Of a DNA stretch of 46,528 nt, positions 31,610 to 39,141 are shown piece by piece. Both the position numbers and the translations under genes were made by a program. Source of the DNA: Streptomyces sp. CNH099 (GTDB lineage: Bacteria; Actinomycetota; Actinomycetes; Streptomycetales; Streptomycetaceae); contig AZWL01000033.1 in NCBI GenBank assembly GCA_000514715.1, forward strand, positions 168 to 46,695, read 5' to 3'. Position 1 is the first letter of the stretch, and the number at the start of each line of letters is the position of its first letter. Below the pieces are notes generated by a model. It ran no database searches. It had not been told where the DNA came from and saw only the letters and a list, made by a program, of their open reading frames with translations.

Positions 31610-32397
31610 CGAGCGCCTACCTGGAGCGGGCGCGCGACGAACTGCGCGCTCGCCAGGGCAGCGGGGCCCGCGAGGACGCGGAGGGCGCCCCGCACACCGA
31701 GCTGTACTGGGCCAGAACCGGCACCGCCTACTTCGCCAGGAAGCTCGGCGGGCTGCCCGACTCCGGCCCCGCGGGCCTGGACGGGCCGAGCCTGCTGCCC
31801 GGCTGGGACCGCCGCGCCGTCACCGCACACGTCGGCTACAACGCCCGCGCCCTGACCCGGCTGTGCACCTGGGCGAGGACGGGGGTGGTCACGCCGATGT
31901 ACGACACACCCGAGCGCCGCGCCGCCGAGATCGCCGAGGGCGCCTCGCAGCCCGCCCGTGCCCTGCGCCACCTCGTCGCCCACGCCGGGGTGCACCTGAA
32001 CGTCGAGTGGCGCGACCTGCCGCCGGCCGCCTGGGACGCGGAGGTCCGCACCGCGCAGGGCCGCACCGTGCCGTGCAGGGAGACGGCGTGGATGCGGGCG
32101 CGCGAGGTGTGGATCCACGCCGTCGACCTCGGCAACGGCGGCACGTTCCACGACCTGCCGTCGGCGATGCTCGACCGCCTGGCCGACGACGTGCTCGCCG
32201 CCTGGCGCCGGCGCGGCGAGAGCCCGCCGCCCCTCGCGCTCACCCCCACCGACCGCGCCGCCGCGCTCACCACCCCGGGGACCGCCCCGCTGCCGGTCAC
32301 CGGCGCCATGGCGGATGTGGTCCGCTGGCTGACCGGCCGCGGCGCCCGCGGCCTCACCGCCCCCGCGCCGCTGCCCGCGCTGCCGCGCTGGTTCTGA
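31606..32397 (+). CDS. Mycothiol-dependent maleylpyruvate isomerase (DinB fold)
   Basis: A 263-residue enzyme converting maleylpyruvate to fumarylpyruvate using mycothiol, the actinobacterial thiol. The DinB-like four-helix metal site is visible: His-75 in LPGWDRRAVTAHVGYNARAL, and Glu-167 with His-171 in REVWIHAVDLG. This is the His plus ExxxH arrangement known from the Corynebacterium glutamicum enzyme. The C-terminal SCP2-like domain (PVTGAMADVVRWLTGRGARGL) is also conserved. ATG at 31606 overlaps the hydrolase stop by 4 bp. It ends the operon, 31 bp before a convergent remnant. Its presence supports the reading that the ring-cleavage product is maleylpyruvate. Confidence 0.93.
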   Translation: MTSAYLERARDELRARQGSGAREDAEGAPHTELYWARTGTAYFARKLGGLPDSGPAGLDGPSLLPGWDRRAVTAHVGYNARALTRLCTWARTGVVTPMYDTPERRAAEIAEGASQPARALRHLVAHAGVHLNVEWRDLPPAAWDAEVRTAQGRTVPCRETAWMRAREVWIHAVDLGNGGTFHDLPSAMLDRLADDVLAAWRRRGESPPPLALTPTDRAAALTTPGTAPLPVTGAMADVVRWLTGRGARGLTAPAPLPALPRWF

Positions 32398-32428
32398 CCG
32401 CCGCGCCCGGTCCGCGGCGGGGGCGGCC

Positions 32429-32698
32429 TCAGCGCAGTTCGCTGAAGCGTTCCGTCGCGCGCGTCCGCCCGGCGACGGTGATCGTGTCGTCGGCTTCCAC
32501 GACGGTTTCCCGGGTGGCGTGGGTGAAGCCCTCGCCGGGCCGCTTGATGGCGACGACGGTGATGCCGTAGCGGGAGCGGACGGCGCTGTTGAACAGGGGG
32601 AGGCCGATGATCTCGCCTGGCGGGTTGGTCTTCACCATGGCGAAGTCGTCCCGGAAGCGTGACGCCACCTGGGCTGCGGCGCACCGGCCCCCCGGCAC
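32429..32698 (-). pseudogene. Orphan TrkA-C (RCK_C) domain, remnant of a K+ uptake/channel protein
   Basis: An 89-codon open frame containing only a TrkA-C ligand-binding domain: DDFAMVKTNPPGEIIGLPLFNSAVRSRYG, then ITVVAIKRPGEGFTHATRETVVEADDTITVAGRT. Full-length TrkA or channel-associated proteins place this after a Rossmann NAD-binding domain of about 130 residues, which is missing here. The residues before DDFAMV (MPGGRCAAAQ) look unrelated. I read it as a 5'-truncated remnant. Expression as a small stand-alone RCK_C protein cannot be excluded, starting at 32698 or at ATG 32638. Confidence 0.7.
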
Positions 32699-32792
32699 CG
32701 CAGCCCGTGCACCGGCACCCCGTTCCGGGGCCGTACCGGGGACCCCGGTTCCGCGCTACGATTCCGGCTCATCTCGCTACGGAGGGAACCCC

Positions 32793-33146
32793 ATGGGCCA
32801 CCAGGAGCGGCGGGTCGAGCTGATCGCCAAGCGGGCCGCACCGCACCTGGAACCCGGCGAGCAGATACAGACGGGGTTCGTCGCGCAGTCCGGATCGTCG
32901 ATCCTCACCGCACGCGTGTGGACGTTCGTGGTCACCGACCGCGCCATCCTCGTCGTGCGCAAAGGCACCGCACAGCGCCTGCCCCGCGACTTCCCCTTCG
33001 GCGAACCGTCCGGGATGTACCACACGTTCCAGGTCGACCGCGCGTACAAGGTGCACCGGCAGTACTACGCGGAGATCAGGGCCGCCGACGCGGCCCTGCA
33101 CGGTACCCGGGCCGACGGCGACCCGCCGGACGGCGAACTCCGCTGA
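32793..33146 (+). CDS. Conserved hypothetical protein, bacterial PH-like fold suspected
   Basis: A 117-residue protein with no catalytic motif. The pattern LEPGEQIQTGFVAQSG, then TARVWTFVVTDRAILVVRKG and AQRLPRDFPFGEPSG, resembles actinobacterial PH-like proteins that read as a small beta-barrel with VTDRaivv as a central strand. VDRAYKVHRQYYAEIRAADAAL forms the C-terminal helix. ATG at 32793 is well supported by GGAGGGAA six bases upstream. It stands alone between the TrkA-C remnant and the GlxA regulator. Function unknown. Confidence 0.82.
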   Translation: MGHQERRVELIAKRAAPHLEPGEQIQTGFVAQSGSSILTARVWTFVVTDRAILVVRKGTAQRLPRDFPFGEPSGMYHTFQVDRAYKVHRQYYAEIRAADAALHGTRADGDPPDGELR

Positions 33147-33236
33147 CCACCGCCCCACCCCGGCACCCGCAGGTCGGTACCCTGGCCGCGGGCCGGGGCG
33201 CCGCGGCGCCCCGCGATTCGGAGGGCGGGGTGTGGG

Positions 33237-34247
33237 GTGCCGGACGCCGCGGTACGCCGGGTGGTGCTCGTCGCGTACGACGACGCGCAGATCCTCGACA
33301 TCGCCTGCCCCAGCGGCGCCCTGGACGCCGCGAACCGCTTCGGCGCCGACCCCCCGTACGGCATCGGCCTCGCCACCGCCAGCGGCCGCGGGGTCCTCAG
33401 CTCCGCCGGTATCGGCGTCGGCGGCGGGCAGCGGCTCGCCGACGTGCCGGCGCGCCCGGACACCCTCATGGTCGTCGGCGGCATCGGGCACGAGCGGGCC
33501 GCCGTGGACGGGGAACTGGTCCGCCAGGTGCGGCGGCTGGCGACCGGCGCCCGCCGGGTCACGGCCGTGTGCACCGGGGTGTTCGTCCTGGCCGCCGCCG
33601 GCCTGGTGGACCAGCGGCGGGTCACCACCCACTGGCGCTACGGCGCCGAACTCGCCGCCCGCCACCCGGCCGTCGCCGTCGACCCGGCGCCCCTGTACGT
33701 ACGCGACGGGCACGTCTACACCTCGGCCGGCGTGACCAGCGCGCTGGACCTCACGCTCGCCCTGATCGAGGACGACCACGGGCCGGCGCTCGCCCGCGAC
33801 GTCGCCCGCGAGCTGGTCACGTACCTGCACCGCCCCGCCGACCAGGCGCAGATCAGCATGTTCCTCGCCGCCCCGCCCGGTGGGGACCGCCTCGTGCACG
33901 ACCTCCTCGGCCACGTCTCCGCGCACCTCGCCGACGACCTCGGCCCCCGCGCGCTCGCCGCCCGCGCCGGCATCAGCACGCGCCACCTCACCCGGCTGTT
34001 CGCCCGGCACCTGGGCACCACCCCGGCGCGCGCGGTGCGCGCCGCCCGCACCGAGGGCGCCGCCCACCTCGTCCGCTCCAGCCGGCTGACGCTGGCCGCC
34101 ATCGCGCGCCGCTGCGGCTTCGGCTCCGCCGAGACGCTGCGGCAGGCGTTCCTGGAGCACTACGGGGCCACCGGGGACACGATTCGCAGGATGCCGGACA
34201 TGCCGCGGGTCCGCCCGCGGGCGGACCGGCAGACTCCCGGAGCATGA
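33237..34247 (+). CDS. GlxA-type transcriptional regulator (DJ-1/PfpI plus AraC HTH)
   Basis: A 336-residue regulator. Residues 1-180 are a DJ-1/PfpI amidotransferase-like sensor (RRVVLVAYDDAQILDIACPSGALDAANRF) with a nucleophile-elbow Cys-112 in AVCTGVFVLAAAGL and the THWRYGAELA and HVYTSAGVTSALDLTLALIEDD blocks. Residues about 220-320 are the AraC-type HTH pair (RALAARAGISTRHLTRLFARHLGTTPARAVRAAR, TLAAIARRCGFGSAETLRQAFLEHYG). GTG at 33237 follows a GGAGGGCGGGG stretch. Its stop overlaps the next gene by 4 bp, so the regulator and a Tat-exported DJ-1 protein are co-translated. The sensor may bind the same kind of ligand as its neighbour. Confidence 0.93.
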   Translation: MPDAAVRRVVLVAYDDAQILDIACPSGALDAANRFGADPPYGIGLATASGRGVLSSAGIGVGGGQRLADVPARPDTLMVVGGIGHERAAVDGELVRQVRRLATGARRVTAVCTGVFVLAAAGLVDQRRVTTHWRYGAELAARHPAVAVDPAPLYVRDGHVYTSAGVTSALDLTLALIEDDHGPALARDVARELVTYLHRPADQAQISMFLAAPPGGDRLVHDLLGHVSAHLADDLGPRALAARAGISTRHLTRLFARHLGTTPARAVRAARTEGAAHLVRSSRLTLAAIARRCGFGSAETLRQAFLEHYGATGDTIRRMPDMPRVRPRADRQTPGA

Positions 34248-35170
34248 CGCACACCGACACGGACACCGACCCGACGACCACCCGGCGGGCCGCCCTCGGC
34301 GGCGCGGCGGCCCTCGCCGCGGCCGCCCTGGCGACCGGGCTCCCCGCCGCCGCCCACGCGGCGGACACGCGGCGGAGCGAGGCCCGGCGGCCGGGACGCG
34401 GCCCGCGGATCGGCGTCGTGCTGTACGACGGCTTCAGCCTCCTCGACCCGACCGGCCCCGTCGAGGTGCTGTCCCGGCTGCCCGGCGCCGAGATCACGAT
34501 GGTCGCCGAACGCCGTGGCCCCGTCCGCACGGACACCGGGCACACGGCGGTCGTCGCCGACCGGTCGTTCGCCGAGACCGGCCGGCTGGACGTCGTCCTC
34601 GTGCCCGGCGCCGGCAACCGCGGAACCGTCGCCGCCATGGAGAACCCCGCGATCCTCCGCTTCCTGCGCCGCGCCCACCGCCGCACCCGTTTCACCACCT
34701 CGGTGTGCACCGGCTCCCTCGTCCTCGGCGCCGCCGGCCTCCTCGGCACCCGCGCCACCACGTACTGGGCGTCGAAGGACTACCTGCAGACGACCTTCGG
34801 CGTCACCTACGTGCCCGAACGCTACGTCCACGACGGCAAGGTGATCACCGCCGCCGGCGTTTCGGCGGGTGTCGACATGTCGCTCTACCTGGCCGCCCTG
34901 CTCACCGACGAGCTGACGGCCCGCGCGGTGCAGCTCGCCGTCGAGTACGACCCGCGGCCCCCGTACGACTCCGGCAACGCCGCCGAGGCGGACCCCGAGC
35001 TGAAGGAGCTGGCGCTGCGGCTCCTGGAGGAGTCGCAGCGCCAGCACGTCGACGCGGCACACCCCCGGGCGCCGCGGCGGGCGTCCGGGGCCCGGCGCAC
35101 GCCCCGACACGTCCGGACGTCCGATACGTTCAAGACCCCCGCCCGCGCCGGTGCCATCGTGGACCTATGA
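34244..35170 (+). CDS. Tat-exported DJ-1/PfpI protein, isonitrile-hydratase-like
   Basis: A 308-residue protein with a Tat signal (TTRRAALGGAAALAAAALATG, cleavage near AAHA at about residue 39), so it should act outside the membrane. The DJ-1/PfpI domain starts at RIGVVLYDGFSLLDPTGPVEVLSRL. Cys-155 lies in the elbow SVCTGSLVLGAAGLLGTRATTYWA, and ITAAGVSAGVDMSLYLAALL follows. This set of motifs resembles cyclohexyl-isocyanide (isonitrile) hydratases, which are normally cytosolic. The C-terminal 50 residues are basic and low-complexity. It overlaps both neighbours by 4 bp (GlxA regulator upstream, alpha/alpha-barrel protein downstream). The activity is an inference. Confidence 0.87.
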   Translation: MTHTDTDTDPTTTRRAALGGAAALAAAALATGLPAAAHAADTRRSEARRPGRGPRIGVVLYDGFSLLDPTGPVEVLSRLPGAEITMVAERRGPVRTDTGHTAVVADRSFAETGRLDVVLVPGAGNRGTVAAMENPAILRFLRRAHRRTRFTTSVCTGSLVLGAAGLLGTRATTYWASKDYLQTTFGVTYVPERYVHDGKVITAAGVSAGVDMSLYLAALLTDELTARAVQLAVEYDPRPPYDSGNAAEADPELKELALRLLEESQRQHVDAAHPRAPRRASGARRTPRHVRTSDTFKTPARAGAIVDL

Positions 35171-36054
35171 ACGCAGACCTCTCCGCCGCCGCGTCGTTCA
35201 TGACCACGCACGCGCGGCTGCTCGACCGCCGCCGCTTCGCACTGCTGCTCGACCGGACGGATCCCGCCGCCGTGCTCGCCGCCGTCGACGGCTACCGCAA
35301 CCCCGACGGCGGCTACGGCTGGGGACTGGAACCGGACCTACGGGCCCCGGAGAGCCAGCCCGGCGGCGCACTCCACGCCTTCGAGGTGTTCGCGGAGATC
35401 GCCCCGGCCGCAACCCCGCACGCGGAGCAGCTGTGCGACTGGCTCCACTCCGCCACGCTGCCGGACGGCGGACTGCCCTTCGCGCTGCCCGTGGCGGACG
35501 CCGCCGGCTGCGCACCGTTCTGGGCCGGGGCCGACCCGGCGGTCTCGACGCTCCAGAGCACCGCGTTCGCCGCCGGCGCCGCCTGGAAGGTGGCCGCGCA
35601 CGACCCGGCCGTCGCGGCCCACCCCTGGCTGGACCGGGCCACCGGCTACTGCCTGGACGCCGTCGAGGCCATCGGCGACACCCCGCACGCGATCGAGCTG
35701 GCCTTCGCGATCCGCTTCCTCGACGCCGCCTCCGACACCCGGCCGGAGGCCGCCGCCCTGCTGGAACGGCTGCGCCCGCTCATCCCCGCCGACGGAGTGC
35801 TGCCCGTCGCGGGCGGCTCCGCGGGGGAGGCGATCCGGCCGCTCGACGTCGCCCCCGAACCCGGCCGCCCCGCGCGCACGCTCTACAGCCCGGACGTCAT
35901 CGACGCCGAGCTGCGCCGGCTGGCCGCGGAGCAGCGGGACGACGGCGGCTGGGCGGTCGACTTCGCCTCGTACTCGCCGGCCGCCGCACTGGAGTGGCGC
36001 GGCTACCGCACGGTCACCGCCGTGGCGGTGCTGAAGCGGAACTCCCTGCTCTGA
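35167..36054 (+). CDS. Alpha/alpha-barrel protein with prenyltransferase/squalene-cyclase-like repeats
   Basis: A 295-residue protein of uncertain function. Repeats such as YRNPDGGYGWGLEPDLRAPESQPGGALHAFEVF, HSATLPDGGLPFALPV and EQRDDGGWAVDFASYSPAAALEWRG match the Gly-Trp/Asp-Gly-Gly turns of the (alpha/alpha)6 terpene-cyclase and prenyltransferase-beta fold. No DxDD protonation motif or Zn site is seen, so it is probably not a cyclase in the usual sense. There is no signal peptide. ATG at 35167 overlaps the Tat-DJ-1 stop by 4 bp, making it the third gene of one transcript. It converges on the LysR gene with a 51-bp GC-rich gap. Confidence 0.8.
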   Translation: MNADLSAAASFMTTHARLLDRRRFALLLDRTDPAAVLAAVDGYRNPDGGYGWGLEPDLRAPESQPGGALHAFEVFAEIAPAATPHAEQLCDWLHSATLPDGGLPFALPVADAAGCAPFWAGADPAVSTLQSTAFAAGAAWKVAAHDPAVAAHPWLDRATGYCLDAVEAIGDTPHAIELAFAIRFLDAASDTRPEAAALLERLRPLIPADGVLPVAGGSAGEAIRPLDVAPEPGRPARTLYSPDVIDAELRRLAAEQRDDGGWAVDFASYSPAAALEWRGYRTVTAVAVLKRNSLL

Positions 36055-36105
36055 GCCGGCCCGCACCGCCCGGGCCGCGGAAACCGGCCGTGCCGCCGCG
36101 CGGGC

Positions 36106-37104
36106 TCAGCCGCCGGCGACGGCGGGCTCCGGCACGGGACGCGCCGGCCGCGGCCGCTCCGGGGCCGGCGCGGCGTCGGCGCCGGCCGGGGTGCCGGGTG
36201 TCGTCTCGGCCGCCGCGGCGAGGGTGTCGACGGCCGACTGCACGAAGGCCCGGACCAGCGGCGTCTCGTGCGCCGTACGCCAGATCAGGCCCCAGACGCC
36301 CATCGGCCGCTCCGTGATCGGCACGTACGCGATGCCCGGCCGCGGGAAGTGCCGCGCGGCCTCACCCTGCACCACGCACACCGCGTCCCCGGCCGCGGTC
36401 ACGGCCTGCGCCTCCTGGAACGTGGTGATCTTCGGCCCGTCGGTGCGGATCGGCCGCCCCAACGGCGTACGCGTCGGCATCAGCGCCTCGATCCAGTACG
36501 ACGGGACCGGGGTGACCGGCTGCGGCAGCACGCAGTCCGCGTCCGCGAGGTCCTCCAGGCTCACCGCGTCACGGGCCGCGAAGGGGTGGTCGGCGCCCAC
36601 CATCAGCACGTGCGGCTCGCGGGCCAGCACCGGGCCGACCGTCAGGTCCGGCTCGCGCACCGGGAGCCAGGTGACCTCCAGGTCCACCTCGCCCGCCCGC
36701 AGCATCCCGAACGGATCGCTGAAGACCACCTCGCGGAAGCGCAGCTCGACGCCCGGGTAGCGGGCCTTGAAACGCGCGAGGATCGACGCCTGATCGAACG
36801 CCTGGGCGCACATGAGCCCCAGGGTGAGCACCCCGGTCGTGCCGCGGGCCGCGGCCGCCGCGGACTCGACGCCGTCCTGGATGCGCTGGTAGCCCGCCTT
36901 CAGGTCGTCGTGGAGCTGCGCCCCGATCGCGGTCAGCTCCACCCGGCGGCTGGTGCGCTCGAACAGCGGTGCGCCGATGCGGCGCTCCTGCTTGGCGATC
37001 GACTGGCTGACGCGCGCCTGCGAGACGTGCAGCCGCTCGGCCGTGCGGCCGAAGTGCAGCTCCTCGGCGAGAGCGAGGAAGATCTCTATGTCCCGCAGCT
37101 CCAT
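36106..37104 (-). CDS. LysR family transcriptional regulator
   Basis: A 332-residue LTTR. The HTH is at residues 1-60 (MELRDIEIFLALAEELHFGRTAERLHVSQARVSQSIAKQERRIGAPLFERTSRRVELT). The substrate domain follows from about residue 90 (TLGLMCAQAFDQASILARFKARYPGVELRF, VDLEVTWLPV, REPHVLMVGADHPFAARDAV). The tail after 300 is Pro/Ala-rich. ATG at 37104 has GGGAG 6 nt upstream. It lies 83 bp downstream of the atypical SDR on the same strand. Two nearly identical ATAA...TTAT dyads upstream of that SDR (38023-38038, 38058-38073) have the general form of LTTR boxes, so the SDR and the tandem GNAT are candidate targets. Confidence 0.92.
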   Translation of the reverse strand: MELRDIEIFLALAEELHFGRTAERLHVSQARVSQSIAKQERRIGAPLFERTSRRVELTAIGAQLHDDLKAGYQRIQDGVESAAAAARGTTGVLTLGLMCAQAFDQASILARFKARYPGVELRFREVVFSDPFGMLRAGEVDLEVTWLPVREPDLTVGPVLAREPHVLMVGADHPFAARDAVSLEDLADADCVLPQPVTPVPSYWIEALMPTRTPLGRPIRTDGPKITTFQEAQAVTAAGDAVCVVQGEAARHFPRPGIAYVPITERPMGVWGLIWRTAHETPLVRAFVQSAVDTLAAAAETTPGTPAGADAAPAPERPRPARPVPEPAVAGG

Positions 37105-37187
37105 CCCGCACTCCCGTATTGCCTGGTCGTCGCCGGAAACCGGCACCTTCCGGGGAGCGTATCCCGCCGGTCCCGCCCTCGTCACCC

Positions 37188-37913
37188 TCAGGCTGCCGCG
37201 CCATGACCTGCGGCGGAAGCGGGACCGGGGGCTGCGGCGGGAGCCGGCGCGTCCCGGCGGCGGGCCGCGGCCCCGTCGACGAGGCGCAGCAGGGGACCGG
37301 CGCCCGGCCGCCCGCCGACGACGCTGATGTCCACGCCGTGGCGCGCCGCCTCGCACGCCGCCGCCCGGCTGAGCGCCACCACGGCGCAGGTGCCCGCGCG
37401 GTCCAGCGCGGCGCCGGGCGCCCCCGGCGGGGCGACGGAGCCGCAGAGCTGCAGCAGGTGGCCGGACCGCTGCTCGTACAGCAGCGGAAGCACGGCCTGC
37501 GCCACCCACAGCGGGCCGAAGAACGCCGACTCCAGCCGGGCCCGCGCCGCCGCCTCCGGAATCCAGCCGACCGGCGCGGCGGAGTCCGCGGCGCCGGCCT
37601 CGGGGACGCCGCCGGGTGCGGGGCGCGGTGGGCGGGCGTCGTTGACGACGGCGTCGAGGCGGCCGAACCGGTCGGCCGCCGCATACACGGTCGCGTTCAC
37701 CGACCAGTTGTCGGTCACGTCCACGGCCCGTACGAACAGCCGGCGCCGGTGCTCGTCGTGCCGCGCCAGCAGCCGGTCCCGGGCGGCGCCGTCGGGTACG
37801 AGGGCGGCGACCCGTTCGCCGCGCGCCAGCGCGGCCGCGGTGACGGCCCGCCCGGCACCGTGTCCCGCCGTGGTGACGAACCAGACCCTGCCCGTGCGTG
37901 CGGTGGCGGTCAT
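37188..37913 (-). CDS. SDR-fold protein lacking the catalytic Tyr/Lys
   Basis: A 241-residue Rossmann protein. A cofactor-like motif TTAGHGAGRA is at about residues 14-23, VDVTDNWSV follows, the NNAG motif is replaced by VVNDARPP, and the position of YxxxK reads AGTCAVVALSRAAA with neither Tyr nor Lys aligned. It may be a non-catalytic sensor or regulator of the NmrA kind, or a decaying enzyme, although the frame is intact. The C-terminal 40 residues are Ala/Pro/Arg-rich. ATG at 37913 has AAGGGGG about 10 nt upstream. It is divergent from the tandem GNAT across the symmetric region and is followed by the LysR gene. Confidence 0.78.
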   Translation of the reverse strand: MTATARTGRVWFVTTAGHGAGRAVTAAALARGERVAALVPDGAARDRLLARHDEHRRRLFVRAVDVTDNWSVNATVYAAADRFGRLDAVVNDARPPRPAPGGVPEAGAADSAAPVGWIPEAAARARLESAFFGPLWVAQAVLPLLYEQRSGHLLQLCGSVAPPGAPGAALDRAGTCAVVALSRAAACEAARHGVDISVVGGRPGAGPLLRLVDGAAARRRDAPAPAAAPGPASAAGHGAAA

Positions 37914-38022
37914 GAACGCTGCGCCCCCTTCGGTGACTGCGTGTGCTCCTGCTTGTGTCGTCTGCGTGGACCAGCCTCGGCCCGGCGCCGCGCTCGAACA
38001 ACGGCCGATCCGGCAACGACGG

Positions 38023-38038
38023 ATAACCCGTCGGTTAT
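38023..38038. promoter_or_regulatory. Candidate operator copy 1 (LysR-box-like dyad)
   Basis: ATAACCCGTCGGTTAT is a dyad with 6-bp arms (ATAACC/GGTTAT) around CGTC. A second copy in reverse orientation lies 35 bp away centre to centre. The form fits LTTR sites, and a LysR gene is two genes away. Confidence 0.6.
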
Positions 38039-38057
38039 GGATCACCCACCGCGATCG

Positions 38058-38073
38058 ATAAGCGACGGGTTAT
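38058..38073. promoter_or_regulatory. Candidate operator copy 2 (LysR-box-like dyad)
   Basis: ATAAGCGACGGGTTAT; its reverse complement equals copy 1 at 15 of 16 positions. The two sites together make the region symmetric about position 38048. Confidence 0.6.
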
Positions 38074-38130
38074 GGCACGTTCCGGGATCGGGCGTTGTTC
38101 GGCGGGCGTGCCGCGGCGAGGCTGGGAGCC

Positions 38131-39129
38131 ATGAGTGCACCGGGGGAGATCGCCGTCGTACGCGACGCCGCGCCGGCCGCGGACGCCTGGCACGCGGTCG
38201 TCGCCGCCGCGCGGGCCGCGGACCTGCCCGGCGTGCCGGCGCCGGTGCGGGAGGAGATCCTCGCCGGGCTGCGGGGGGACGCCCACGCCGGCGCCGGCGT
38301 CGCGCCGGCGTGGGCGGCCACGGCGACGGGGGGCGAGGTGACGGCCGTCGCGGGGGTGCGGCCGTCCACCCCGCCCGGCCCCGGCCGGGCCACCGCGGAA
38401 CTCCAGCTCTACGTCCACCCCGACGCCCGCCGCCGCGGCACCGGCACCCTGCTGCTGGCCGCCGTCGTCGCCGCGGCCCGCGACGAGGGCTGGGACACCC
38501 TGCGGGCGGCGGCCCCGGCGTGCACCCCCGCGGACGTGTTCTGCCTGCGCCACGGCTTCGTCCGGGACCGCGTCGTGCACCACCTGCTGGTGCCGCTGGC
38601 CGAGGTGCACCGCGCCTGGCTCGCGGAACTGGTCTTCGCCGACCACCCGGGCTACCGCCTCACCACCTGGTACGCCCCGCCCACCGCGCCGGCCGCCGGT
38701 ACCGCTCCGTCCCGTACCGAAGCCGCGCGCGAGACAGCCGGCCCCGGTGACCTCGCCGCCGCCGTCCCCGGCATCGCCTTCGGCACCGCCGGGGCCCCCG
38801 GCCCGCGGCACGGCCGACTGCTGACGGTGGCCGCCGTGCACACCGGCACCGGGACCGTCGCCGGCTACACCGAGGTGCTGGTCCCGCCCGCCCCCGCGCC
38901 CCGCGCGCAGCACTGCCACACCGCCGTCGTACCGGCGCACCGGCGCCGCGGCCTCGGCCGCTGGCTCACGGCCGAGATGCTGCGCCGGCTGCACGCCGAG
39001 CACCCGCAGATCGCCGAGGTCGAGACGGCCGCCGCCGACGGCGACACCGCGGTCCTCGCCCTCGCGGAACAGCTCGGCTTCCGCCCGTACCGCCGCACCC
39101 ACACCTACCGGCTGCACGTGCGCCGCTGA
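38131..39129 (+). CDS. Tandem-domain GNAT N-acetyltransferase
   Basis: A 332-residue protein with two GNAT folds. The N-terminal one carries TAELQLYVHPDARRRGTGTLLLAAVVAAARDEGWDTL (about 88-125) and the C-terminal one HCHTAVVPAHRRRGLGRWLTAEMLRRL (about 268-295). Both keep the R-x-x-G-x-G acetyl-CoA pyrophosphate loop. VFCLRHGFVRDRVVHHL and LAEQLGFRPYRRTHTYRL are the usual closing elements of each domain. Tandem GNATs of this size include antibiotic and mycothiol-synthase-like enzymes, but the acceptor is unknown here. ATG at 38131 has GGGAG close upstream. It is divergent from the atypical SDR across the symmetric operator region. Confidence 0.88.
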   Translation: MSAPGEIAVVRDAAPAADAWHAVVAAARAADLPGVPAPVREEILAGLRGDAHAGAGVAPAWAATATGGEVTAVAGVRPSTPPGPGRATAELQLYVHPDARRRGTGTLLLAAVVAAARDEGWDTLRAAAPACTPADVFCLRHGFVRDRVVHHLLVPLAEVHRAWLAELVFADHPGYRLTTWYAPPTAPAAGTAPSRTEAARETAGPGDLAAAVPGIAFGTAGAPGPRHGRLLTVAAVHTGTGTVAGYTEVLVPPAPAPRAQHCHTAVVPAHRRRGLGRWLTAEMLRRLHAEHPQIAEVETAAADGDTAVLALAEQLGFRPYRRTHTYRLHVRR

Positions 39130-39141
39130 CCTCCGGCGACG

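Larger units (their letters stand above)
37995..38101. repeat. Long imperfect inverted repeat, two 39-bp arms
   Basis: The arm at 37995-38033 (begins CGAACAACGG, ends AACCCGTCG) matches the reverse complement of 38063-38101 at 32 of 39 positions by hand count, with a 29-bp spacer. It lies in the 217-bp region between the divergent SDR and GNAT genes, so both promoters could be read by the same proteins. The mismatches cluster in the middle of the arms, with the ends almost perfect. Confidence 0.85.

Noticed and set aside
36055..36105. A terminator hairpin between the alpha/alpha-barrel and LysR genes
   Set aside because: Only short GC palindromes (CCCGGG, CGGCCG) are present, with no extended stem above what this composition gives by chance.
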